A stretch of 64,000 nucleotides of DNA from Prolixibacteraceae bacterium (GCA_003457135.1 DMSQ01000017.1:1-64000), one strand, 5' to 3'; positions 41,657-51,747 are shown, numbered from the stretch's first letter. Notes: generated by a model not told the origin, from the letters alone. A program made the numbers and translations.

Positions 41657-44600
41657 ATGCAAAAGATAAGTAGGATAGGGATTTGGTTAATTCTGATTCT
41701 TATTTTTTTGTTTCAGCTTCAAACTCAGGCACAAAGCAAAAAATATTTCGTTATTACAGGCAGAATAGTTCCTGAAGTTGGGGAGGCGGGCACTGGTGTT
41801 ATTGAAGTTAAAAAGAACCAAAATGAAATTACCAATATTGAAATTCCTAAAAATGGAAGATTTAGGTTCGAACTTGAGTTTTTCAATGAATACTACCTCA
41901 CTTTCAAATATCCCGGACATTTTAATAAGATTATAATCGTATCAACCGAGATACCGAAAGAAGTTTGGGAGCGTGATAATGATTTTCCGCCATTCCCGAT
42001 GATTGTTCAGATGCAGCAGGAATTTGAAGGAATTGACAAAAGTTTTACCCTGAAACCCCAGGGGAAAATTTTCTATGGAAAAGAAATTGATAATTTTGAG
42101 AAGGAAAGCTACATTTCGGATATCCAGTTCCAGGAACAGATAGAAACTGCCAAATCCCAGGCCAATCAGGTTCAAAAAGAAGCACAATCCATTTCGAAAG
42201 AAAATGCTCAGGATTTAGCCGAAAAACAAAAGAATTTTGATCAACTGATTAAAGAAGCCGATACTCACTACCAACGTGGTGAATATCAAATGGCTTTATT
42301 GCAGTACCTGGAAGCTAAAAAATTATTCCCTGAAAAAGCATATCCCAACGATCGGGTTGCCGAACTTCAGGATTTGGTAAAAGCACTGGAAATTACTGCA
42401 AAACAAAAAGCTGACCTCGAACAGAAATATCAGTCAGCCATTACCAAAGCGAATGGATATTTCGACAAAAAAACTTATGTCAGCGCCAGGCCTTTGTACG
42501 AAGAAGCGCTCCGGTACAAGCCCGGTGATGTTTATGCAAATGGCCGCATCAATGAAATTGACCTGTTACAAATCAAACTCGAACAAATCGAAAAAGATTT
42601 TACCCTGACGATGCAGGCTGCAAATAACCAGGAACGGCAGAATGAATACGTGCAGGCCTTAAACTCATACAAAAGAGCGTTGGAGCTGAAACCAGACAGC
42701 AAGCTTGCCAAAGATAAAATCGCCGAAACTGAACTGGCCATCGTGGCTGTTGAAACCGATAAAAAATACCTTCAGGCCATTCAATTAGCTGATCAGGCAA
42801 TGGCTGCCAACGATTTTCAAAAAGCAAAAATGCAATATGTGGAAGCCCTGAAGATAAAGTCCGGCGAAACATATCCAAAAAACAAACTCAACGAAATTGC
42901 ACTTTCTGAATCGCAGGAAATCGAATTCAACGGATTAGTAGCCAATGCAGAGAAAGCTTATGCAAACAACAATTTCGACGAGTCGTTCCGATTATTTAAC
43001 CAGGCCCTTGATATAAAACCAAAAAATCAGGCTGTTCAGAAACGGATTGAAGATATTCAGAAGATTCAGAAACAGTTGGCTAAAGATCAGGAGCAGAAAG
43101 AAAAAAATTATCAGTCAACGATTACTCAGGCTGACAAGCTTTTTGAGAAAAAAGATTATACCAATGCCCAGGCTGAATACCGTAAAGCAATGGATGTAAA
43201 ACCGGAAGAAATTTATCCAAAAGACCAGATTGCAAAGATTGATCAGATATTGGCCGAATTGCAGAAAGAAGAAGATATCAACCGGCAATACGCCCAACAC
43301 ATCAAATTGGCACAGGAAGCTTTTACCCTGAATAAACTGAAAGAGGCGCGGGATGAATATCAAAAGGCCTATAATTTCAAGCCTTTTGAACCGGTTCCGC
43401 CAGCCAGAATAGCCGAAATTGACAAAATACTCGCACAACTGGCAGAAACAGCCCAATTGGCCGCAATGGAAGAAGCCCAGCGATTAGCCAAAGAAAAAGC
43501 CGATAAAGATCAGTACAACAAAGCCATTGCCGCTGCCGATAAATCGTTCGCCGAAAAACAATACAAGATTGCGAGGACCCATTACACCACCACGCTTATT
43601 GCCCTGCCAAACGAAAAATATCCGAAAAATCAGATTGCTCTGATTGATAAACTCTTGTCGCAGCAGGAATTGGATAAAGTATTCGCTCTACAAAAAGCTA
43701 AGCAGGATTCTTTGCAAAAAGCCCGTGAGAACTTATTTGACCAAGCTATGTCGGCAGCAAAAGAGCACGAACAGAATAAGCAGTACCGGCAAGCCATCAC
43801 CAAATACGGGGAAGCCATTCAGATCAATCCAACACAAAGGAGTGCAATTCAGAAATTAATTAATGATGCTGAAGACAAACTGCAATTGATGACCAGGCTG
43901 GATTTGGAATATAAAAAGATTATCAGGCTGGCAGATGATCAGTATGCAGCTTCGAAACTTGAAGATGCATTGGCCCAATACCAAAATGCCCTGAAAATAA
44001 AACCTGACGAAGAATATCCTAAAAAGCAGATCGCCGAAATTCAGGCAATATTGACAACCCGTGAACAAAATTACACCAGCGTTATACAAAAGGCTGACCA
44101 GGCATTTGACACATCAGACTGGCAAATGGCCAAAATCAGTTATACAGAAGCTCTCGCTATAAAGCCAAAAGAAGCATATCCGGCCCAGCGGTTGAAAGAA
44201 GTTAACCAGAAAATAGCCGATTCAAATTTGGCCGAACTTAATATTGCATCTTTGAATAAAGCCTATGCTGAAGCGCTCGAAAAAGCTGAAAAATCATTTA
44301 AGGAAAACCAGCTTACAACAGCCCGGATTCAATTCGAAGTAGCCAGATCGTTGAAACCAGATGAAATAGTACCGATCGCCCGTATCAATGAAATTGATGA
44401 CTTGCTGGAGCAACGAAACAAAGATCGTCTGGCCCAGGCCCAGCGCGAACTGGACGAAAAATACAGTCAGGCCATTTCGGTTGCCGATAATTCTTTTCGC
44501 GCGAAATCATACAGCATTGCCAAACTGCAATATAAACAAGCTTCAATCATCAAACCGGACGAATCCTATCCAAAGGATCAGATGGCATTGTGTGACAAAC

Positions 44601-45439
44601 TATTAAGCGAAGTTGTCCAGGTTGAAACTTACGTGAATAAATTGCCTGAAGTGGAAACTGCAAAACCAGTAGCCAGGCCGGTTTTCAATCCGGTAGAATC
44701 GGCTCAGGCCACCGAAGCACGGGCTAAATCGTACGAAATGATTTCCAATTACGATGAAGCTGTTAAACGGGCAGATGATTCATTTGGGATCAAAGACTAT
44801 TCAGTGGCCCGGTTCTTTTATCTGAAAGCAAGTGATATCAAACCTAAAGAAGAATATCCCAAAAATCAGTTGGAATTAATCCGGAAACTGATTGATTCGC
44901 AATTGTCGGCCAATGATGTTTCTGGATATGACAATGCAATTTCGAAGGCTGATGACGCATTTGCCAAACAAAATTACACCATAGCCAAATTCTTCTATTA
45001 CAAAGCCATCGAAATTAAATCGTGGGAAAAATATCCAAAGGACCGGATTAATGAAATTTTGTTGCTCACGAACTCCCTGCTTTCAGAAAAAGAAGAAAAA
45101 GAATATCGTGATTTTCTTGCCAGGGCAGATGAGGCCTTTTACAACAAAGACATGGCAATTGCCCGATTTTATTACAACAAGGCAATTACCATAAAAAAAG
45201 ATGAAAACTATCCGCAGATAAAACTTAAAGATATCCAGAAACTGATTCTACAGGATAATCAAGATCAGCAAAACCAGGAATACAGTAAGATAATTGAACA
45301 GGCAGATCAGGCTTTGCAGGCTGGGAATTTTAGTATCGCCCGTTTTAATTACAACAAAGCTTTGACATTGAGACCTGATGACAAATATCCTAAAGATCAG
45401 TTAAAAAGCATCAAAGCAGCGCTGGAAAAGCAAAAATAA
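41657..45439 (+). CDS. Giant exported protein with 17 TPR-like repeats
   Basis: The 1260-residue protein has a signal peptide (about 1-25) and an N-terminal beta domain (about 28-130, YFVITGRIVPEVGE). After a Gln-rich linker come 17 units of 60-75 residues (about 195-1258), each of the form Y-AI-AD--F--K-Y--AK--Y--A--IKP-E-YPK-QI-EID-LL. The last four units have the variant SVARFFYLKASDIKP or FSIARFNYNKALTLRP. TPR arrays of this type are scaffolds; the periplasmic or outer-membrane position suggests work in envelope assembly. A decayed paralogue of its first domain lies just upstream. No enzymatic residues can be named. Confidence 0.85.
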   Translation: MQKISRIGIWLILILIFLFQLQTQAQSKKYFVITGRIVPEVGEAGTGVIEVKKNQNEITNIEIPKNGRFRFELEFFNEYYLTFKYPGHFNKIIIVSTEIPKEVWERDNDFPPFPMIVQMQQEFEGIDKSFTLKPQGKIFYGKEIDNFEKESYISDIQFQEQIETAKSQANQVQKEAQSISKENAQDLAEKQKNFDQLIKEADTHYQRGEYQMALLQYLEAKKLFPEKAYPNDRVAELQDLVKALEITAKQKADLEQKYQSAITKANGYFDKKTYVSARPLYEEALRYKPGDVYANGRINEIDLLQIKLEQIEKDFTLTMQAANNQERQNEYVQALNSYKRALELKPDSKLAKDKIAETELAIVAVETDKKYLQAIQLADQAMAANDFQKAKMQYVEALKIKSGETYPKNKLNEIALSESQEIEFNGLVANAEKAYANNNFDESFRLFNQALDIKPKNQAVQKRIEDIQKIQKQLAKDQEQKEKNYQSTITQADKLFEKKDYTNAQAEYRKAMDVKPEEIYPKDQIAKIDQILAELQKEEDINRQYAQHIKLAQEAFTLNKLKEARDEYQKAYNFKPFEPVPPARIAEIDKILAQLAETAQLAAMEEAQRLAKEKADKDQYNKAIAAADKSFAEKQYKIARTHYTTTLIALPNEKYPKNQIALIDKLLSQQELDKVFALQKAKQDSLQKARENLFDQAMSAAKEHEQNKQYRQAITKYGEAIQINPTQRSAIQKLINDAEDKLQLMTRLDLEYKKIIRLADDQYAASKLEDALAQYQNALKIKPDEEYPKKQIAEIQAILTTREQNYTSVIQKADQAFDTSDWQMAKISYTEALAIKPKEAYPAQRLKEVNQKIADSNLAELNIASLNKAYAEALEKAEKSFKENQLTTARIQFEVARSLKPDEIVPIARINEIDDLLEQRNKDRLAQAQRELDEKYSQAISVADNSFRAKSYSIAKLQYKQASIIKPDESYPKDQMALCDKLLSEVVQVETYVNKLPEVETAKPVARPVFNPVESAQATEARAKSYEMISNYDEAVKRADDSFGIKDYSVARFFYLKASDIKPKEEYPKNQLELIRKLIDSQLSANDVSGYDNAISKADDAFAKQNYTIAKFFYYKAIEIKSWEKYPKDRINEILLLTNSLLSEKEEKEYRDFLARADEAFYNKDMAIARFYYNKAITIKKDENYPQIKLKDIQKLILQDNQDQQNQEYSKIIEQADQALQAGNFSIARFNYNKALTLRPDDKYPKDQLKSIKAALEKQK

Positions 45440-45501
45440 TTAGAATTTAGTGAGCGGGTAATTAGGTTAGCCGCCCACTTTCACCGCAGAAAAACATCAC
45501 C

Positions 45502-46932
45502 GTGGAATTAAAAATAAAAGATCAGCTCATTAGCCTGTTCGAATCACATTTTAAGGAAGAAGTTACCTTTTTCGAACAATTGCCCGGCTCAGGGTCGTAC
45601 CGCGAATATGCCCGGATGAAAAGCGCTGGTCATCAGGTGATCGGAGCCTTTAACAACGACATCAGGGAAAATCAGGCATTTCTCGGTTTCTCGGCCCATT
45701 TCAGAAATAAAAATATTCCGGTTCCGCAAATCTATGCAGTTAGCGGCGATTTGAAAACTTATCTACAGGAAGATTTAGGAAACACAACCCTTTTTGATTT
45801 TCTTACCCAGGTAAGAGAAACTGAAGGTTTCTCAGTAAGAATTGTGGACGAATACAAAAAAGTACTCCGTCAGCTGCCAAGAATTCAACTGATAGCAGGG
45901 AAAGATATTGATTACAGCTTTTGCTACCCGCGTGAAGCGTTCGACAAGCAATCCATGATGTGGGACCTGAATTACTTCAAATACTATTTCCTGAAACTTG
46001 CCAAAATCCCTTTCGACGAACAAGCTTTGGAAGATGATTTTCAGGCTTTCAGCGATTACCTACTGGCTGTTGATAACCATGCATTCCTGTACCGTGATTT
46101 TCAGTCGCGAAATGTGATGCTGAAGGATGGAGAGGTTTATTTTATTGACTACCAGGGAGGACGAAAAGGAGCCCTGCAATACGATCTGGCATCCTTATTA
46201 TACGATGCAAAAGCAAATATTCCGGAAGCCGAACGGGAAGAACTGCTTGAATTCTATCTCGACGAACTCGCCCGTTACAAGCACACCGACCGTGAGAAAT
46301 TCAAATCACTGTTTGGCGGATACGTGCTGATCCGCATCATGCAGGCAATGGGGGCTTACGGGTTCAGGGGATTCTACGAAAAAAAGGAACATTTCCTGAA
46401 AAGTATTCCGTTTGCCCTGAAAAATCTGGAAACCTTGCTGGCCAAAAATACCATTCAGGTTCCTTTGCCCGAATTATTTAAAGTACTGAAAGCCGTTACC
46501 CAATCCTCATTTTTGAAATCAATCAGCCCGGTTAACGACAGACTGACAGTTCGAATCAGCAGTTTCTCGTACAAAAAAGGAATTCCGAAAGATCCATCCG
46601 GAAATGGCGGCGGCTTTGTATTTGATTGCCGGGCCATTCACAATCCCGGAAAATATGTAGAATACAAACATCTTACAGGTAAAGATCCGCAGGTTCAGCA
46701 ATTTCTGGAAACGAAATCAACCATGTCCGATTTTTTGTCACCTGTTTTTAGCCTGGTTTCCCATTCGGTTGAAGTGTATTCGCTGAGGGGTTTTTCACAT
46801 TTGTGTGTAAGTTTCGGATGTACCGGCGGACAGCACCGTTCGGTTTACGCTGCCGAAAAATTGGCGGAGTATTTGAAAAACAATTATCCGGTTGAGATTG
46901 TTTTACAGCATACCGAACAGGATAATAAATAA
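45502..46932 (+). CDS. APH-type sugar kinase fused to a RapZ C-terminal domain
   Basis: The 476-residue protein (GTG start) joins an aminoglycoside phosphotransferase-like kinase (about 1-330) to a RapZ C-terminal domain (about 345-476). The kinase has the Brenner motif FLYRDFQSRNVMLKDG and the metal-binding YFIDYQGGRKG, as in AmgK/MurNAc-type kinases. The RapZ part has FSYKKGIPKDPSGNGGGFVF, DCRAIHNPGKY and SFGCTGGQHRSVYAAEKLA; in RapZ this half binds glucosamine-6-phosphate. The usual P-loop N-terminal half of RapZ is absent. A role in sensing or phosphorylating cell-wall sugars is inference. Confidence 0.9.
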   Translation: MELKIKDQLISLFESHFKEEVTFFEQLPGSGSYREYARMKSAGHQVIGAFNNDIRENQAFLGFSAHFRNKNIPVPQIYAVSGDLKTYLQEDLGNTTLFDFLTQVRETEGFSVRIVDEYKKVLRQLPRIQLIAGKDIDYSFCYPREAFDKQSMMWDLNYFKYYFLKLAKIPFDEQALEDDFQAFSDYLLAVDNHAFLYRDFQSRNVMLKDGEVYFIDYQGGRKGALQYDLASLLYDAKANIPEAEREELLEFYLDELARYKHTDREKFKSLFGGYVLIRIMQAMGAYGFRGFYEKKEHFLKSIPFALKNLETLLAKNTIQVPLPELFKVLKAVTQSSFLKSISPVNDRLTVRISSFSYKKGIPKDPSGNGGGFVFDCRAIHNPGKYVEYKHLTGKDPQVQQFLETKSTMSDFLSPVFSLVSHSVEVYSLRGFSHLCVSFGCTGGQHRSVYAAEKLAEYLKNNYPVEIVLQHTEQDNK

Positions 46933-46934
46933 AG

Positions 46935-47063
46935 ATGTCGAAGACACAGTGTAAAAATGAGGATTACAAGGAGAAAGATGATGCTAAATACGTATGCAAA
47001 CACTGTGAACGGAAAGCAAAAAAAGAAGATAAAATCTGTAAACCAAAAAAAATAAAAGACTGA
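46935..47063 (+). CDS. 42-residue four-cysteine small protein
   Basis: ATG 46935 opens a 42-codon frame, MSKTQCKNEDYKEKDDAKYV then CKHCERKAKKEDKICKPKKI. Four cysteines in the order C-x14-C-x2-C-x10-C could bind one zinc ion. It is very lysine-rich. It starts two bases after the stop of the kinase-RapZ gene, so it is probably translated from the same mRNA; the next gene starts 25 bases later. I do not know its function. Confidence 0.6.
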   Translation: MSKTQCKNEDYKEKDDAKYVCKHCERKAKKEDKICKPKKIKD

Positions 47064-47088
47064 AAATCTGTTTATTTTCACCAATACC

Positions 47089-49200
47089 ATGATGAAATCA
47101 GTCTTTACCAATATAATTGTTGCATTCGTCCTCCTGATCTCATTTTCCCTTCAGGCAAAAGATCCTTTCAAAGCGCGTGTTTCGCAAACTGAAACAGAAT
47201 TGCCTCATCACCGTGTTACTTTTCAGCCCGATTCAACCATTAACCTTCAGGAAATCGTCGTAAAGGCATTTCGATCGGATAAACGGTTGCGCGACACACC
47301 GGGTTCGATCGGAATCATGACCAACCGGCAACTGCTGCGCGAACCAGCTTTCACACTTGCATCTTCGGTCAATAAAATTGCAGGTGTGTGGATGCAAAGC
47401 GGTTCGATAAACACCAACAGGCTCACCATTCGCGGAATAGGAACCCGTTCTCCTTACGGAAGCAACAAAATCAGGGCATATTACGGCGACATTCCGCTGA
47501 CGAACGGCGTTGGTGAAACCACGCTCGAAGATTTGGACCTGGAACAAATTTCAGATATCGAAATCATTAAAGGCCCTTCCTCAGGTTTTTATGGCTCAGG
47601 ATTGGGAGGCGTTTTGCTGTTCAATCCGCTCAGGCCAGCAAAAGACCAGTTGTCCAAACAGGTTTCGGCAGGTTCATTTCAAACCATCAAATACACCGGC
47701 AAACTGGCCATAGCAAATCCGAATGCCGGGCATTCCCTGGTGTACAGCCGGATTCATTCAGACGGATACCGCGAAAACAATGAAACCAACCGTCACAACC
47801 TGACCTGGACATCATCGGTTACAAAAAATCACACCTCAATTAATTTACTGGCTGCATTCATTAAAATGGATGCCTACATTCCCAGTTCCATCAACAAGAA
47901 GATGTATCAGGAAACACCCGAAAAAGCGGCCACAAACTGGGCAACTACCAGAGGATACGAAGACTACCGGAAAGTTTTGGGAGGCTTCTCTGTTCAGCAA
48001 ACATTCAGTAAAAACTGGCAGGCCAAACTCAGCACATTTGCACAAACCAATCAGAGCAACGAATTGCGGCCTTTCAACATCCTTCAGGAAAAGAACCATT
48101 ACCTCGGATTTCGGTCGGTGGCGGAGAAAAAATACACCTCCGGAAAAACAACCAGCCGCCTGATTTTGGGTAACGAATTTTTTACCGAAAACTACCAGTG
48201 GCAAACACTTCAGAATAATAACCGGGCAGCCGGAAACCTGTTGACCGACAATGTGGAATTTCGCTGGTACAACAATATTTTTTTCCTGGCCGACCTGAAT
48301 TTTCAGGAGCGGTTTCAACTTTCGGCCAGCCTGAACCTGAACCGGACGAGCTACCGTTATGAAGATCATTTTCTGTCGAATGGCGATCAGGGAGGTAAAC
48401 ATCAGTTTAATCCGGTCGTTTCCCCGCGACTGGCTGCCAACTGGAAATCATCTGATAAGATAAGCACATTTGCCGTTGTGAGTCATGGCTTCTCCCCTCC
48501 TACCCTTGAAGAAACCCTGATGCCAGAAGGTTTACGTAACACAGCCATCAAGCCTGAAACTGGTTGGAATTTTGAAGTTGGCGCTAAAGGATCGGTCTCC
48601 GAATCGCTCTGGTTCGAAATTTCAGCTTATTACATGAAAGTTAAAAATCTTCTGGTTGCACGACGTACCGCTGAAGATGAATACATGGGGATCAACGCTG
48701 GCAGTACCAATCACCCCGGATTGGAAATTAAACTGGATTATCGGCTCATCGAACGCCCTGAATGGTCGTCGTTCTTTCGGATAAATGCCAGCCTGACGCG
48801 ATACCGTTTCGCTGAATTTATGGACAGCGGAATCAATTATTCAGGGAATAAACTGACCGGAACGCCTGCATCAACCACTAACTGGATGCTCGAAACCATA
48901 CATTCCAAAGGATTATTCCTGAACCTGCATGTTCAAACCGTTGGCCGGATGCCTATGCGCGACGACAATGCTTTGTTTACCGATGCCTATCAGTTAGCCA
49001 ACCTGATGGCCGGATACGAAAAGACATTCAAGAAACTGACTGTCAGCCTGTCTTCAGGAGTCCAGAACATATTGGACCAACATTATGCTTCGATGGTTCT
49101 GATTAATGCCACTGCTGTTGGCAGTCAGACGCCCCGGTATTATTACCCTGGCTTGCCCCGCAATTACAAAACAAGGATCAGTTTAAAGTATTCGTTTTAG
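47089..49200 (+). CDS. TonB-dependent outer-membrane receptor
   Basis: The 703-residue protein has a signal peptide (ending SFSLQAK), a plug domain (about 55-190: LQEIVVKAF, IGIMTNRQLLREPAF, GSINTNRLTIRGIGTRSPYG, DIEIIKGPSSGFYGSGLGG) and a beta barrel ending in TRISLKYSF with a terminal Phe. It lacks the carboxypeptidase-like N-terminal domain of SusC proteins, so it resembles iron, haem, cobalamin or metal receptors. It lies just upstream of the haem-protein modules on the same strand, separated by a promoter at 49292-49320; import of iron or haem for them is a possible but unproved link. Confidence 0.9.
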   Translation: MMKSVFTNIIVAFVLLISFSLQAKDPFKARVSQTETELPHHRVTFQPDSTINLQEIVVKAFRSDKRLRDTPGSIGIMTNRQLLREPAFTLASSVNKIAGVWMQSGSINTNRLTIRGIGTRSPYGSNKIRAYYGDIPLTNGVGETTLEDLDLEQISDIEIIKGPSSGFYGSGLGGVLLFNPLRPAKDQLSKQVSAGSFQTIKYTGKLAIANPNAGHSLVYSRIHSDGYRENNETNRHNLTWTSSVTKNHTSINLLAAFIKMDAYIPSSINKKMYQETPEKAATNWATTRGYEDYRKVLGGFSVQQTFSKNWQAKLSTFAQTNQSNELRPFNILQEKNHYLGFRSVAEKKYTSGKTTSRLILGNEFFTENYQWQTLQNNNRAAGNLLTDNVEFRWYNNIFFLADLNFQERFQLSASLNLNRTSYRYEDHFLSNGDQGGKHQFNPVVSPRLAANWKSSDKISTFAVVSHGFSPPTLEETLMPEGLRNTAIKPETGWNFEVGAKGSVSESLWFEISAYYMKVKNLLVARRTAEDEYMGINAGSTNHPGLEIKLDYRLIERPEWSSFFRINASLTRYRFAEFMDSGINYSGNKLTGTPASTTNWMLETIHSKGLFLNLHVQTVGRMPMRDDNALFTDAYQLANLMAGYEKTFKKLTVSLSSGVQNILDQHYASMVLINATAVGSQTPRYYYPGLPRNYKTRISLKYSF

Positions 49201-49291
49201 CATACTGGCAAGCGATATCTGGCCCTATTTACCTCAAAATTAAACTGCCATATATTTTCATTATCGTTGACTTATATCAATCTGTTTCAAA

Positions 49292-49320
49292 TTGTGAAGT
49301 AGATATAATTCATACATTTG
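49292..49320 (+). promoter_or_regulatory. Bacteroidota-type promoter of the cytochrome locus
   Basis: TTG at 49292-49294 is followed after 18 bases by TACATTTG at 49313-49320. This fits the TTTG/TAnnTTTG consensus. The start codon of the first cytochrome gene is 30 bases downstream. Confidence 0.7.
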
Positions 49321-49349
49321 AGTTTACCTAACTAAAAAAATATGAAATT

Positions 49350-49805
49350 ATGCCTCCTCAGCTTAAGACTTTGCTCCCCCTTTTGGCAGTTTTCATTTGC
49401 ATTTTCCTTGTCGCCCGTCATTTTCTGATTCCGGAGTCGTTCGGCAAATACGGGCACTACCGGGCTGATTCGATGGATGAAACTGCAGCGATTCCAATCA
49501 ACTATGTTGGAAAAGAGGCCTGCGCTGAATGCCATGACACCGAAACCGCAAAACTTGCATCCGACCTTCACTCCGTTTTATCTTGTGAAATATGTCACGG
49601 TCCTGGAGCACTGCATGTTGCTGATGCTGAAAAAGGAATACTATTGAAACCCGGCACCAGGGAATTTTGCGGGACATGCCACAGTATAAATCCTGCACGC
49701 AGAACTGAAGTTATTAACCAAATTGATACAAAGGAACACCATCCTGAAAAAGATAATTGTATCGATTGCCATAATCCACATGCCGTATGGGAACTGAAAG
49801 AATAA
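49350..49805 (+). CDS. Membrane-anchored tetraheme cytochrome c (module 1)
   Basis: The 151-residue protein has one N-terminal membrane helix (about 5-25), uncleaved or a signal, and four haem-binding motifs: CAECH, CEICH, CGTCH and CIDCH. Further His residues (DLHSVLS, GALHVAD, EHHPEK, NPHAVW) can serve as distal ligands, so the haems may be bis-His. It should sit on the periplasmic side and pass electrons to or from the ferredoxin-like subunit encoded next. Its stop overlaps that gene by 19 bases, which shows a single operon. It resembles NrfB-like small multihaem carriers rather than an enzyme. Confidence 0.92.
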   Translation: MPPQLKTLLPLLAVFICIFLVARHFLIPESFGKYGHYRADSMDETAAIPINYVGKEACAECHDTETAKLASDLHSVLSCEICHGPGALHVADAEKGILLKPGTREFCGTCHSINPARRTEVINQIDTKEHHPEKDNCIDCHNPHAVWELKE

Positions 49806-50554
49806 ACGACACGAGACGAAATTTTTTAAGAAAGTCAGCCATGCTGGCCGGAACCTTATTGGCAACTTCGGTTACCAAGCCTTTTACAGCCGTCATTTTT
49901 GCCGCAAACCAGCCAGATAAAACAAAACCCTGGTATGGGATCGGGATTGATATTGAAAAATGTATCGGCTGCGGTAATTGTGCCAAAGCATGCAAATTAG
50001 AAAATGATGTCCCCAAAGAACCATTCTATTTCAGATCATGGGTCGAACAGTATGCTATAAAAAATGATGGTACCGTAAAAGTTGAATCACCTAATGGCGG
50101 GATCGATGGATTTACTCAAACAGTGGCGGCAGAAGATATATTCAAAACATTTTTCGTTCCCAAGATGTGCAATCATTGCGCAAAATCGCCTTGTACACAG
50201 GTATGTCCGGTCGGTGCTACTTATGAAAGCCCGGAAGGAATTGCGCTGGTTGATGATAAATATTGCATTGGTTGCCGGTATTGTATTCAGGCCTGCCCAT
50301 ACGGATGCCGTTACCTTCATCCGGTCAAAAATACAGTTGACAAATGCACTTTATGTTATCACCGGATAAAAAAAGGTTTATCACCGGCATGTGTAGAAGT
50401 TTGTCCTACTGGAGCAAGAATTTATGGTGACCTGAATGATAAGGAAGGCCTGTTAAACAAATTTCTTAAGGAACACCACTGCCATGTTTTAAAACCTAAT
50501 TTAAATACCGGTTCGAAATTATTTTATAACGGATTAAGCGCGGAGGTACGATAA
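49787..50554 (+). CDS. Tat-exported four-cluster ferredoxin, PsrB/NrfC-like (module 1)
   Basis: The 255-residue protein begins with a Tat signal (NDTRRNFLRKSAMLAGTLLA). Four [4Fe-4S] sites follow: CIGCGNCAKACKLEN, CNHCAKSPCTQVCP, CIGCRYCIQACPYGC and CTLCYHRIKKGLSPACVEVC. The plan is that of the electron-transfer subunits PsrB, DmsB, NrfC and DsrO. It would dock to the NrfD-type membrane protein encoded two bases after its stop and exchange electrons with the tetraheme protein. No molybdopterin catalytic subunit is encoded nearby. Confidence 0.95.
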   Translation: MGTERINDTRRNFLRKSAMLAGTLLATSVTKPFTAVIFAANQPDKTKPWYGIGIDIEKCIGCGNCAKACKLENDVPKEPFYFRSWVEQYAIKNDGTVKVESPNGGIDGFTQTVAAEDIFKTFFVPKMCNHCAKSPCTQVCPVGATYESPEGIALVDDKYCIGCRYCIQACPYGCRYLHPVKNTVDKCTLCYHRIKKGLSPACVEVCPTGARIYGDLNDKEGLLNKFLKEHHCHVLKPNLNTGSKLFYNGLSAEVR

Positions 50555-50555
50555 T

Positions 50556-51734
50556 ATGGAACATTTATATGAAATGCTCAAACAGGTTGACGGATACATT
50601 TATCCCAACGAAATAGAACTGCATTGGGGTATCCTGATCGTACTTTACCCTTATATTACAGGATTGGTTGCAGGCGCTTTTATACTTGCTTCACTTGAAC
50701 GGGTTTTTAAAATAAAAGTCCTTCGGCCAACCTATCATCTGGCTCTTTTGACCGCTCTTTCGTTCCTTATTGTAGCTATTCTTCCATTGGTCACACACCT
50801 TGGACATCCGTTCAGGGCATACGAAATAATGACCACACCGCAAGTTGGTTCAGCAATGGCCATATTCGGCTTTGTTTATTTGTGGTACCTTATGGTCGTA
50901 CTATTGCTCGAAATTTGGTTTGATTACCGTCATGACCTTGTTGTTTGGGCAGACCAGTCAAAAGGATTTAAACGAAGGATCTATAAAATACTTACCCTGG
51001 GAGTAACCGACATTTCTCCAAAAGCTCTTGCCTGGGACGAAAAACTCGGATATATTGTTACGGTAATTGGTATTCCTTCAGCGTTCCTCCTGCACGGTTA
51101 TGTTGGTTTTATTTTTGGCTCTATCAAAGCCAATCCATGGTGGTCAACCGTTCTGATGCCGGTTATTTTTCTTCTCTCGGCGATGGTTTCGGGTATTGCA
51201 CTGGTTATGTTTCTATATATGATCATTTCGTGGATTCGAAAAGTAAAAATTGATATGGCCTGTTTGGACGAAATCGGGAAATTTCTCTTTATGGTATTAA
51301 TTCTTGATTTCACGCTTGAATCGCTCGACCAGGTTCATCGTATTTACGAAGCCGAAGAATCTTTCGAAATATTGCACATGCTGGTCAACGGTAAATTAAA
51401 TATTACACTCTTTGTTTTTCAGGGACTTATGGGAACGATTATTCCTTTAGTAATACTTGGTTTATTCAGGATGTATTTACCAAAGGAAAAAATACGAATA
51501 CCTATGTATTTTCTGGTAAGTAACTTAGTTCTTTTTGGTGTGTTTTTTATGCGTTGGAATGTTGTAATCGGTGGTCAGTTATTTTCAAAAAGTTTCCTTG
51601 GATTTACCAGTTTCAAATTAGGAATGATTGGAGCAGAAGGATTTTTAATGGCTCTGGTCTGGATGATTATGCCTTTTCTCATTCTTTCATTTATACTTTG
51701 GTTGGTGCCGCCATGGAAAAAACATTCTGAATAA
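50556..51734 (+). CDS. NrfD/PsrC-type quinone-interacting membrane protein (module 1)
   Basis: The 392-residue protein has about nine or ten membrane helices. The family marks are IVLYPYITGLVAGAFILASL at the start, LPLVTHLGHPFRAYEIMTTP and, later, AMVSGIALVMFLYMIISW. NrfD proteins bind menaquinol or menaquinone and link it to a periplasmic FeS subunit. It is the third gene of the first cytochrome/FeS/NrfD set. The direction of electron flow cannot be told. Confidence 0.92.
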   Translation: MEHLYEMLKQVDGYIYPNEIELHWGILIVLYPYITGLVAGAFILASLERVFKIKVLRPTYHLALLTALSFLIVAILPLVTHLGHPFRAYEIMTTPQVGSAMAIFGFVYLWYLMVVLLLEIWFDYRHDLVVWADQSKGFKRRIYKILTLGVTDISPKALAWDEKLGYIVTVIGIPSAFLLHGYVGFIFGSIKANPWWSTVLMPVIFLLSAMVSGIALVMFLYMIISWIRKVKIDMACLDEIGKFLFMVLILDFTLESLDQVHRIYEAEESFEILHMLVNGKLNITLFVFQGLMGTIIPLVILGLFRMYLPKEKIRIPMYFLVSNLVLFGVFFMRWNVVIGGQLFSKSFLGFTSFKLGMIGAEGFLMALVWMIMPFLILSFILWLVPPWKKHSE

Positions 51735-51747
51735 AATCTGATTCAAT

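Noticed and set aside
47845..48402. 185-codon open frame antisense to the TonB receptor
   Set aside because: No domain or export pattern, while the plus strand encodes a normal barrel region.
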